NCBI RefSeq assembly: GCF_030503675.1
Contig: NZ_CP129964.1
Coordinates: forward strand, 3,100,001-3,164,000
Reading direction: 5' to 3'
DNA: 64,000 bases
From: Lutimonas zeaxanthinifaciens
GTDB taxonomy: Bacteria > Bacteroidota > Bacteroidia > Flavobacteriales > Flavobacteriaceae
The position numbers and the translations under genes were made by a program. The notes beneath the pieces are model-generated. The model was given only the letters and a program-made list of their open reading frames with translations. It had not been told where the DNA came from and searched no databases. Positions 17,066 through 25,819 of this stretch are shown one piece after another (positions within the stretch are counted from its first letter, which is position 1; each line of letters opens with the position of its first letter).

Positions 17066-20000
17066 ATGGTCCCTAAGCTATATCATACAGATACAAATTT
17101 ACACCCGTCTTACCATTTTTCTTTAGGCATCCATGCCATATGTTTTGTACTTTTTTTTCTGCTTCTTTTATTTCTTCCGTTCAAAACTCATAGTCAAAAG
17201 ACTCCATTCAATTTATTACATTATGGATTAGAAGATGGTTTGTCACAAGTTACTATCAACGATATGGTTTTTGACGATTCCGGGTTTTTATGGATCGGTA
17301 CACAGGAGGGCATCAATCGATTTGACGGAAAACTTTTTAAACAATATAAATATTCAAAAAATGACACCTTAGGTCTTTCGGGTAATTTCATAACCAAATT
17401 ATTCAAAGATAGTGAAGGAAACATATGGATTGGTACCGCCAGAAATGGTTTAAATATCTATCGTGCTTCGGAAAAAAAAATAAGGCAGGTTATACTTCCG
17501 GAATATGATCTGACAAATAAAACAATAACCGGAATTATTGAAGGGCCTGATTCTAAAATTTGGGTTGCTTTTGAACAAGGCGGAATTATTAAAATAGATT
17601 TCCGAGAATCGATAAAATTCGATTCTGAAGTCACTTTATCCAATTCCAAAGTACTCCAAATATACAAGGATCCAACCGGAAGGATATGGGTTGCGAATTC
17701 TGATCATATCCATACGCTTCACTCAGAAAATGAAATTACATTCCCATTCAATAACAGAACCATGTCTTTGCATCTAATAGATGATCAATTATTTATAGGT
17801 TCTGATAACGGGCTGTTTAAATTCAATATAACAAATAGAGAAATCAACAAAATAATTCTTGAAAAAAAAGGAGAGACAGAAGTAAGCTATGTTTCATCCA
17901 TTATCGAATTTGATGATCGTTCAATATGGACCGGAACAGGTAGTGGGCTCTATTTTTACAACCATAAAAAAAATAAAGTAGTAAATAAAATTCATAAGTC
18001 CAACAATCAGCACAACGGACTTAGTAACGGGACTGTTCAGTCCTTGTTGAAAAGTAATAATCAACTTTTTGTTGGAACTGCAAATGGTTTGAACATGATG
18101 TGCTTTTCTTCTGCCTTCTTCAAAAATATTTCAATGAATATTAAAGGAAAGCATTTTTCAACGCTTTTAAATGATAACGTTGTATTCTCGATATTAAAAG
18201 ATAAGGAAAAATATTGGGTCGGCACATCTGATGGTGGTTTGAACTTGATCCTGGAAGACAGGGCCTATTACTTCCAGGAAGATATAAAACTTCCCCATTC
18301 AATTGTTGGAGGAACAATAAGAGGAATTGCTAAAGATAGTATCAATAATAAATTATGGTTTGCATCTACCAGAGGCTTAAGCTTTATTGATCTGGCTACA
18401 TTTGATCCAGAAAACCCAAAATTCACCTCGCTACGACAAAATACAGATGATTCAAATTCGATTAGTTCAAATTTTATCAGAGATATTGCCATTGATAAAA
18501 ATGGAGTACTGTGGGCAGCTACGGCTTCGGATGGAATTTTTAACATTCGCTATCATTCCGAGAAAAAATTTCAAATTGAAAAATTTTCACATGACCCCTC
18601 TGATCCGGGAAGTTTGGCGAGTAACACTACCTATAAAATAAGCATTGACAACGCAAATGGGATTTGGGTTGGTACTGATCAGGGTCTGTGTTACCTTGAT
18701 GACACTGGAAAAGGTGAGAATAATAAATTCTGGAAAAAATTTAAAAAGGAAAAATCTAACAAATCAATTGGTGAAAACGTAATTTATGACATTCTTTTTG
18801 ACAGTAACGGAAAGGTATGGACAGGAAGTCGAGCAGGCTTGAGTGTAATGACAGATAATGGCAATTTCAAATCCTGGTATCGGCAAAATCAATTCCCAAA
18901 TGATATTATTTACAGCGTTCTCGAGGATAACAATAAGCATATATGGATGGCGACCAACGACGGACTGGTCCGTTTTGATCCTGAAGCAAATGAATTTAAT
19001 CATTTCGATCATAAAGATGGTATTCAAAGTATCGAATTTAATTTGCATTCAAAGTTCAAGGATAACCTTGGCAACCTCTACTTTGGAGGCCTAAAAGGAA
19101 TTACGTATTTCTCACCCAAACACATTGAAAGGATTGATATTCCTCAACCAATTTATGTGTACGAAATCCGAATCAAGGATTCGGTTCACGAAGTTGTCGG
19201 CCTTGATCAAAACAAATCAAAATCCTCTTTAAATTCATTGAATTTCAATCATAATGACTTTCCTTTTTATCTGAAATTTGGTACCGTCGATTTCAGGGTG
19301 AACAAAAATACAGCGCTGGCCTATAAATTATATCCATTAGACCGGGAATGGAATCCAATACGAAATGAAGAAATTCAATTTCTGAATTTATCTCCGGGAT
19401 CATATACCCTTCTAGTTAATGGTTTCTCAAGAGGGAAACAATGGAACGCCGAACCTGTTGTTATGAATATAAATATTTCACCGCCCTGGTGGAATTCATG
19501 GTGGGCATACGTTTTTTATATATTATTTACAGGCACATTGTTTTATATGTTTTACTGGTTCCTTTTTACTAAAAAGCATGCTATTAATGAAAATATCCGA
19601 TTAAAAGAACTGCGTGAATCCAGGAGTAATTTATTCACTAATATTACCCATGAATTTAAGACACCTTTGATGATTATATCGGGCCTTACGCAAAACCTGA
19701 AAGACCCGTTAGTATCAGAATCAGGAATAAAGAAAAAGAATTATCTTGAAGTAATTGATCGTAACACAACTTACTTACTGGATCTGGTTAAAGACATCCT
19801 TGACCTGACCAAATTGGAAGTAAAAGAGGAAAAACTTGAACTGAAACAATCCGAAATTGTATCCTTTGTAAAATACATCTTTGACAGCTTTAGTAACATG
19901 GCAAAGGAAAAAGAAATTGAATTTTTGATGAATGACGGGATCGATAACCTGATAATGGATTTTGATTCTGAAAAACTAACAAAAGTAATATCTAACCTGA

Positions 20001-21163
20001 TTTCCAATGCAATAAAATTTACTCCAAAACACGGTAAAATTGTAATTCAGTTGGAAAAGTTGGATTTAAAAGGAGCTCCTTTTTTTCAACTGGATGTTAT
20101 TGATGACGGAATTGGAATGAGCAAAACAGACCTAAATCACATTTTTGATCGATTTTACAAGAGCAAAAATGCCGAGTCAGTAAATGATATTGGGTCCGGA
20201 ATCGGGCTTGCTCTTACTCGTGAATTAGTTTATCTCATGCATGGTAACATTGAAGTAAAGAGTACTTTAAATGTGGGTAGTCAATTTTCCATTCGTCTGC
20301 CTGTAACGAATCAAGCCACAATTGAGAGTATTCTTTTAGATGATATTAAACCTCCGAAAGTATCGAACACCTTACCTATTAACTTTAGCAAGAAAAATAA
20401 GGAAGTCGAAAACAGAACTCCATTAATACTTATCGTTGATGACAATCCAGACGTCCAGTTTTATTTAAACACGTGTTTGTCTGAATATTTTCAACTGATA
20501 TATGCTGAAAATGGGGAGGATGGTTTTAAAATGGCAAGGGATTATATCCCGGATATGGTCATAAGCGATGTCATGATGCCGAAAACAACAGGAATTGAAA
20601 TGTGCAAAAAATTGAAAAATGACTTAAGAACAGATCATATTCCGGTTATCCTGTTAACTGCAAAAGCGCAGGACAAATGGAGAATTAAAGGCCTTTCAAG
20701 CGGTGCGGATTCGTACATAACCAAACCTTTTATCAAAGAAGAGCTATTAATCGTTGTTCAACAGCTTCTTCTGAAGAAAAATAAGATGATTGAGAAATAT
20801 AACAATGATTACGCTTTCCTAATTGACCATAACCGGGCTAAAAAAAACAATTCCAAATTCATCGACAAAGCAATACAGTTGATACAGAAAAACCTGGACA
20901 ATTCAGATTATGGCCCATCTGAACTCGCATCAGATCTCTGTCTCAGCGAATCTCAGGTGTACAGAAAATTGAAAGCCATAACAGATAAACCTACATCAAT
21001 TTTTATACGATCAGTGAGACTCGAAGAGGCTAGAAACCTTCTCGAAAACTCAGATAAATCCATTTCAGAAATTTCTTTTGACACCGGTTTTAATGACCCT
21101 TCCTGGTTCAGCAGAGCTTTTAAAGAAACATATGGCCATAGCCCCAGTGATCACGTAAAATAG
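17066..21163 (+). CDS. Hybrid two-component system regulator (HTCS), one chain
   Basis: This 1365-residue protein has all HTCS parts in order. There is an N-terminal hydrophobic export/anchor segment (about 20-45), then two-component-regulator propeller repeats (for example FLWIGTQEGINRFDG and IWIGTARNGLNIY) to about 690. A Y_Y_Y domain (about 730-800) and a membrane helix (808-838) follow. Next come a HisKA domain with His862 (FTNITHEFKTP), an ATPase domain (SNLISNAIKFT, then GSGIGLAL), a receiver with Asp1168 (VISDVMMP) and an AraC-type DNA-binding domain at the end. Such proteins sense periplasmic oligosaccharides and switch on polysaccharide utilisation genes. No SusC/SusD pair or glycoside hydrolase lies next to it, so its targets are not evident. 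Confidence 0.93.
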   Translation: MVPKLYHTDTNLHPSYHFSLGIHAICFVLFFLLLLFLPFKTHSQKTPFNLLHYGLEDGLSQVTINDMVFDDSGFLWIGTQEGINRFDGKLFKQYKYSKNDTLGLSGNFITKLFKDSEGNIWIGTARNGLNIYRASEKKIRQVILPEYDLTNKTITGIIEGPDSKIWVAFEQGGIIKIDFRESIKFDSEVTLSNSKVLQIYKDPTGRIWVANSDHIHTLHSENEITFPFNNRTMSLHLIDDQLFIGSDNGLFKFNITNREINKIILEKKGETEVSYVSSIIEFDDRSIWTGTGSGLYFYNHKKNKVVNKIHKSNNQHNGLSNGTVQSLLKSNNQLFVGTANGLNMMCFSSAFFKNISMNIKGKHFSTLLNDNVVFSILKDKEKYWVGTSDGGLNLILEDRAYYFQEDIKLPHSIVGGTIRGIAKDSINNKLWFASTRGLSFIDLATFDPENPKFTSLRQNTDDSNSISSNFIRDIAIDKNGVLWAATASDGIFNIRYHSEKKFQIEKFSHDPSDPGSLASNTTYKISIDNANGIWVGTDQGLCYLDDTGKGENNKFWKKFKKEKSNKSIGENVIYDILFDSNGKVWTGSRAGLSVMTDNGNFKSWYRQNQFPNDIIYSVLEDNNKHIWMATNDGLVRFDPEANEFNHFDHKDGIQSIEFNLHSKFKDNLGNLYFGGLKGITYFSPKHIERIDIPQPIYVYEIRIKDSVHEVVGLDQNKSKSSLNSLNFNHNDFPFYLKFGTVDFRVNKNTALAYKLYPLDREWNPIRNEEIQFLNLSPGSYTLLVNGFSRGKQWNAEPVVMNINISPPWWNSWWAYVFYILFTGTLFYMFYWFLFTKKHAINENIRLKELRESRSNLFTNITHEFKTPLMIISGLTQNLKDPLVSESGIKKKNYLEVIDRNTTYLLDLVKDILDLTKLEVKEEKLELKQSEIVSFVKYIFDSFSNMAKEKEIEFLMNDGIDNLIMDFDSEKLTKVISNLISNAIKFTPKHGKIVIQLEKLDLKGAPFFQLDVIDDGIGMSKTDLNHIFDRFYKSKNAESVNDIGSGIGLALTRELVYLMHGNIEVKSTLNVGSQFSIRLPVTNQATIESILLDDIKPPKVSNTLPINFSKKNKEVENRTPLILIVDDNPDVQFYLNTCLSEYFQLIYAENGEDGFKMARDYIPDMVISDVMMPKTTGIEMCKKLKNDLRTDHIPVILLTAKAQDKWRIKGLSSGADSYITKPFIKEELLIVVQQLLLKKNKMIEKYNNDYAFLIDHNRAKKNNSKFIDKAIQLIQKNLDNSDYGPSELASDLCLSESQVYRKLKAITDKPTSIFIRSVRLEEARNLLENSDKSISEISFDTGFNDPSWFSRAFKETYGHSPSDHVK

Positions 21164-21363
21164 GAATTCAATATCACTATTATTGCATTTAAAATACAAG
21201 ATTAGTACAAGATATTTTCGTTACAGCACATGAGAATAATCTCCTGGTGAAAGCTCAATTCAATACTCCCATTTAACTTTACATTATTGATAATCAGATT
21301 GATTTAGACAATGATTGCCAACCTGTGATCATTTTATATGTATAACATTTTAATTCCCTCATC

Positions 21364-21861
21364 ATGAAAAAAGTTATTTTACTCTCGTTTTTGTTTTTGA
21401 TATTCGGTTGCTCAGATGATGATACTTTTAAACCTCCTAGCAATGCAACAACTGAAGTTGCCCAATTATCCATAAGTATTTCAACCGCAGACGACTTCGA
21501 TTCTTCTTCCTGCCCTAATATTGGAGATCCCTCATTTTTAATGAAAGACAATTCTATTGTAAGAGGAGCCATTGGAAAAATTGGAAGACTAGACGATTCC
21601 GCAGATAATCATATTAATATATATAGCTGTAGTGGTAATGATAAATTTGCTATCCAACGTTTTGGTGGAATTTTCACTACGACGGATGGCCAGGAGTTTG
21701 TTTTGCAAGGATTCCTAGAAATTGACAGAGATACCCAAAAAGTTGCAGGGTCTATCACCATCGACTCTATGGTAGATAAGGAAATGCCAGACCATTTTGA
21801 TGTGGACGGTATCATAAAAAAATCGGGCTCCTGTATTCTTACAGGTAGAAGTATCGGCTAA
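21364..21861 (+). CDS. Small lipoprotein, unknown function
   Basis: A 165-residue protein with a lipoprotein signal (LIFGC, acylated Cys at 16) followed by the Bacteroidetes-type C-S-D-D-D sequence. The Asp run just after the lipidated Cys resembles the surface-export signal reported for Bacteroidetes lipoproteins, so it may face outward. The mature part is beta-rich with three further cysteines (in SSCPN, YSCSG and GSCIL) that could form disulfides. No family was recognised. It is about 200 bp from the HTCS gene on the same strand; cotranscription is uncertain. Confidence 0.6.
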   Translation: MKKVILLSFLFLIFGCSDDDTFKPPSNATTEVAQLSISISTADDFDSSSCPNIGDPSFLMKDNSIVRGAIGKIGRLDDSADNHINIYSCSGNDKFAIQRFGGIFTTTDGQEFVLQGFLEIDRDTQKVAGSITIDSMVDKEMPDHFDVDGIIKKSGSCILTGRSIG

Positions 21862-21959
21862 AAAATTACATCTAATGGAAATGTCATAACTGCTTTGCTA
21901 GTAATAAAAAAAGTAAAGAACAAAGTTTTAAAATTTAACCAAACTTTTCCCCACTTCTT

Positions 21960-21995
21960 CCCAAAGCCGGATTAAAAAATTTAATTCGGCTTTGG
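21960..21995. terminator. Terminator-like hairpin after the small lipoprotein gene
   Basis: CCCAAAGCCGGATT pairs with AATTCGGCTTTGGG (one mismatch) around an A/T-rich loop, about 100 bp downstream of the lipoprotein stop. It is followed by TATTTATT, a weak T tract. This 286-bp gap shows nothing else of note. Confidence 0.55.
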
Positions 21996-22147
21996 GTATT
22001 TATTCCCTCATTTAACCGCCAAAAAATCGTTAATAACTATCTTAATAACTAATAAGTCACGGATAATCAGTTGACTAAAAAAATTATTATGTTGGAGGAT
22101 ATTAATCCGAATTCAAATTCTGCTTTGATTTCTTAAAAAATAGATCG

Positions 22148-23329
22148 ATGAAAAAATTAATGATTATGATGCTGGCAGCTGTTCCATTCGGAATGATTGC
22201 CCAGGGAGTGCAGGGAGTTGATGAAAGTGCGAATGACATTTTTAACAGCTCTTATGCCGAATTAGAAATTGCTACAAATGACAACCCGTTCAAGGAAAAA
22301 GACTCACCCGATTTAAACATGTACGAGGATAATTCTTCCGAGTATGAAACTTATGAAGTAAATGATCTGTTACTTGCTGACCCTAACTTTGATATTCAGG
22401 AAGACATGATTGCTTATACAAAAGACCTGAAAACGGTTTACTTTAGTGCCAATAAAAAACTGAAAGCCAAAAAAGGGAATACGTCTGATGTGAAGATCAA
22501 AAAGTCGGTACAGCTCAAGCTGTTCAAAGCCAATGTGAAAGAAAATGGGGAATGGGAAAATCTGGAAATGCTTCCTGTGAATGGCAAACGAAATTCAACG
22601 GGATATCCTTCACTGAACAATGATGACACCAAACTGTATTTTGTGGCTGACGGTCCCCAGTCTACCGGAAAAACTGACATTTTTGTTGTCGATCTGCTTG
22701 AGGACGGGACTTATGGAAATGCTGAAAACATGGGTTCAAAAATAAATTCAGAAGAACGCGAGATGCAGCCCTTGCTTGACGAAAGCAATGTCCTTTATTT
22801 TACATCAGATATTGATACTGATGGAGAAGAATTAGATGTCTTCGCCTCAGTGGTAAATGAAGATGAGCCCTCAACCCCTATCAAACTAAATGTTTCAGCC
22901 ACAGGCTCAAAAGAAGATTATGTGGCTGCGTTTAAGGCTGTGGAAGAAGAGGCAATAAGACTGGCTGAAGAAGAAGCCAACCTGAGAGATCTTGAAATTC
23001 TTCTTGAGGCAGAGAACTTAGCTGAAATTGCCCAGGTTGAGGAAGACTTCAAAAATACATTAAGTGGAAAAGCCTACGATTTTGGCGGGGATCAGATCAT
23101 CTATACGGTTCAGATCGGAGCCTTTTTGCAAAATGTAAAGACAGGGACCTACAAGAAATCGGCAGGCCTCTTCAATCATCGTTATGACGATGGTTACAAC
23201 CGGTTTTATTCCGGTGTCTTTAACACCTATGAAGAAGCTCTGGATCATCTAAAGCAAATGAGAAAAGATCGCTATGAGGATGCCTTTGTACTCGGCCTGG
23301 AAGGGACAAAGAGATTTTTACCTAAATAA
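22148..23329 (+). CDS. Secreted PD40 beta-propeller protein with C-terminal SPOR domain (paralogue)
   Basis: A 393-residue protein with the same architecture as 7257-8441: signal peptide (ending MIAQ), PD40-like repeats (SLNNDDTKLYFVADGPQS, TGKTDIFVVDLLEDGTYG, VLYFTSDID) and a C-terminal SPOR domain (YTVQIGAFLQ, then FYSGVFNTYEEALDHLK). Alignable blocks run through the full length, with marked divergence in a charged Glu/Ala-rich linker near 260-300 (AVEEEAIRLAEEEANLRD) that the other copy lacks. The copies lie about 14 kb apart in opposite orientation. It is probably an envelope protein that binds peptidoglycan through SPOR. Confidence 0.75.
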   Translation: MKKLMIMMLAAVPFGMIAQGVQGVDESANDIFNSSYAELEIATNDNPFKEKDSPDLNMYEDNSSEYETYEVNDLLLADPNFDIQEDMIAYTKDLKTVYFSANKKLKAKKGNTSDVKIKKSVQLKLFKANVKENGEWENLEMLPVNGKRNSTGYPSLNNDDTKLYFVADGPQSTGKTDIFVVDLLEDGTYGNAENMGSKINSEEREMQPLLDESNVLYFTSDIDTDGEELDVFASVVNEDEPSTPIKLNVSATGSKEDYVAAFKAVEEEAIRLAEEEANLRDLEILLEAENLAEIAQVEEDFKNTLSGKAYDFGGDQIIYTVQIGAFLQNVKTGTYKKSAGLFNHRYDDGYNRFYSGVFNTYEEALDHLKQMRKDRYEDAFVLGLEGTKRFLPK

Positions 23330-23493
23330 GGGTTGATCATATTTACTTATCCTGTTCTTCCCTTTCACAAGAAGTTAAAAGGGGGGTAAACAGCACCCAA
23401 AAAATAATCGGGACGATGATCTTCTTTCTATTCATTTTTCTCTGTTTAAAGACTTTTTTGAGGAATTCTTATAGAAATCAATGATCCATTTAA

Positions 23494-25755
23494 TCAACTA
23501 TAGTTTAGAGGATTATTTATAAAAGGCTGATGATAATGACGATTTCCGGTTACTCTGTACAAGGCATTCGCGACGGCCCCAAAAACAGGTGGAAAAGTAG
23601 GTTCTCCTAGTCCGGTAGGATCAATATCATTTTTAACAAAATGGACCCTAATTTCCTTAGGGGCTTCGCTCATTCGAATCATTCTATACCTGTCAAAATT
23701 AGATTTATCAGGAACTCCTTCTTTAAAGGTCAACTCCCCATAAAGGGCTATGCCAATTCCGTCAACAATACCGCCTTCACAAAGATTGGAAGCAGCGTCC
23801 GGATTCACCACAATTCCGCAATCAATCGCACAAATTACCTTTTCGATTCGAGGAATCTTATTTTCCAACTTCATATCGACAACCTGAGCTGCATAGGAGT
23901 TATGACAAAAGTAAGCAGACACTCCTCTTTTAAGCGCCGAATCTTCATTCCCCCAGTTTGATTTTTCCTTAACCAGTTCCAATACGCCAGCATAGCGTTC
24001 AGCATCATAATCATTATTTTCACCAACAGGGTTTTTCCTTGCTCTTTCCAATAATTCCAATCGAAATTCGATAGGGTCCTTATCCATTTCTTCTGCAATT
24101 TCATCTAGAAAAGACTGTTCCGCACTTGCCATAAAATTCGAACGTGGCGCCCGAAATGATCCAATGGTAATGTTCGTGTTGATCGTCCAGCTTTCTGCCA
24201 GGTAATTTTCAACGGCACCAGCCGGGAATCTGTTGGCATATAAAGGGCTTTCAGGGATACCACCTGCATTTATATGAATCGCCGTTAACCTGTTGTTTGC
24301 ATCTAAAGCTGCCTTATATTTTACCCGGTACATGGGCCTGTAAATCCCTCCTGTCATGTCATCTTCGCGGGTGTAAATAAGTTTCACAGGTGCCTTCACT
24401 TTCTGAGAAATGACGGCCGCCTCCAAAGCCCAGTGCGCATAAGAACGTCTACCATATCCTCCACCAAGACGCGTTATTTCAATATCTATTTTTTCTACGG
24501 GAATACCCAAACGTTTCGATATCGCAGCTTCAGTGAGTTCTGCTTTTTGAAGTGGACCTGAAAGCTTTGCACTGTCTTCTTTAACATCAGCAAAGAAGTT
24601 CATGGGTTCCATGCAGTTATGGGCCAGAAAAGGTCCCGTATAATCGCGCTCAATCACTTTGGCAGCCTTTTTAAAAGCAACTTCAGGATCACCATCCTTG
24701 CGGATTATATCAGCCTTTTTAGAAGCCTGTTCGATCATCATTCTTCTATGTCCTGATGAACTCTCCAAACCAGCAGGAATATTCAGGGTTCTTTGAGATC
24801 TCCCATAAGGTACCCTTTCCTCTGAATAGCTGTCAAAAGGTTCCCAAACAACATCTAGGGATTTTTTCGCATTCATTACCTCCCAGGTAGAATTGCCCAC
24901 TATTGCCACAACCTCAAGAAAAGCACAGGTATCAAAATGTTGTCTTATATAATCATCTTCAAGAACTTTAATCGCAAATACATCATGAATACCAGGCATC
25001 GACCTAATGCTCGACTCCTCATACGATTTTAATTTCATTCCAAAGGCAGGAGGGTGCACAATCATCGCAATCAACATTCCTTCCAATTGAATATCGCTTC
25101 CAAATAACGGCTTACCCGTTACAATTTTGTGACCGTCCACATTTTTTCTGGAAGTACCTATTATTTTAAAGTCATTAATAGACTTTAAATTGACCTTTTC
25201 AGGAACCGCAAGCTGAGCAGCAGAAGCGGCCAGTTCTCCATAAGTTGCCTTTTTGTTTCCTGATTCGTGATATAACATCCCCGAATTAGTCGTGATTTCC
25301 TCAACAGGTACATTCCAGGCTTGGGCTGCCGCTTCCTTTAGCATCTGTCTTGCTGAAGCCCCAGTCATTCTTAGTCCATTCCAACCCCTACGAATGGCCT
25401 GACTTCCTCCAATAAACTGGCGGGAATACAAATCGGTATTCAGAGGTGCCTGTTGAACGATTACATCAGTCCATTCAATATCGAGTTCTTCAGCAACGAT
25501 CATCGGCATGGAAGTTTTAATGTTCTGTCCTCCTTCCGGGTTAGGAGACACAATGGTTACAAGTCCATTTTCACCAATTTTTAAATAAGCATTGATCTCA
25601 AACCATTCTTTTGGCATTTCCTTGAAAAGTTTGATTTCAGCATCCTTAGGTTTGCAGGAATTCAACCAGCTAAAACCAAGAATCAGGCCACTTCCGGCTA
25701 CACTCGTGTTCTTGATAAAGGCTCGTCTTCCAATTTTTGTTTTCATATGATTCAT
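23494..25755 (-). CDS. Molybdopterin-binding catalytic subunit, xanthine dehydrogenase family (IorB-like), copy 2
   Basis: This protein of about 753 residues belongs to the isoquinoline 1-oxidoreductase beta-subunit-like branch of the molybdenum hydroxylases. The start at 25755 (ATG) aligns with the neighbouring copy; a TTG at 25764 is also possible. It has a twin-arginine signal (IGRRAFIKN) followed by NSCKPKD, where Cys could be a lipidation site. Core motifs are LGGGYGRRSYAHW, NCMEPMNFFA, FRAPRSNFM and the catalytic-Glu region GLGEPTFPPVFGA. Compared with copy 1, the GGGFG motif has Tyr in place of Phe. Such enzymes hydroxylate N-heterocycles or aldehydes in the periplasm, passing electrons through a [2Fe-2S] subunit. 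It is last in the operon, and its substrate is unknown. Confidence 0.85.
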   Translation of the reverse strand: MNHMKTKIGRRAFIKNTSVAGSGLILGFSWLNSCKPKDAEIKLFKEMPKEWFEINAYLKIGENGLVTIVSPNPEGGQNIKTSMPMIVAEELDIEWTDVIVQQAPLNTDLYSRQFIGGSQAIRRGWNGLRMTGASARQMLKEAAAQAWNVPVEEITTNSGMLYHESGNKKATYGELAASAAQLAVPEKVNLKSINDFKIIGTSRKNVDGHKIVTGKPLFGSDIQLEGMLIAMIVHPPAFGMKLKSYEESSIRSMPGIHDVFAIKVLEDDYIRQHFDTCAFLEVVAIVGNSTWEVMNAKKSLDVVWEPFDSYSEERVPYGRSQRTLNIPAGLESSSGHRRMMIEQASKKADIIRKDGDPEVAFKKAAKVIERDYTGPFLAHNCMEPMNFFADVKEDSAKLSGPLQKAELTEAAISKRLGIPVEKIDIEITRLGGGYGRRSYAHWALEAAVISQKVKAPVKLIYTREDDMTGGIYRPMYRVKYKAALDANNRLTAIHINAGGIPESPLYANRFPAGAVENYLAESWTINTNITIGSFRAPRSNFMASAEQSFLDEIAEEMDKDPIEFRLELLERARKNPVGENNDYDAERYAGVLELVKEKSNWGNEDSALKRGVSAYFCHNSYAAQVVDMKLENKIPRIEKVICAIDCGIVVNPDAASNLCEGGIVDGIGIALYGELTFKEGVPDKSNFDRYRMIRMSEAPKEIRVHFVKNDIDPTGLGEPTFPPVFGAVANALYRVTGNRHYHQPFINNPLNYS

Positions 25756-25819
25756 GGCAATCAAATATTTATGAAAATGAACCCAATAGAGGAATTCTCC
25801 CCAAATTCAAATTCAATTC

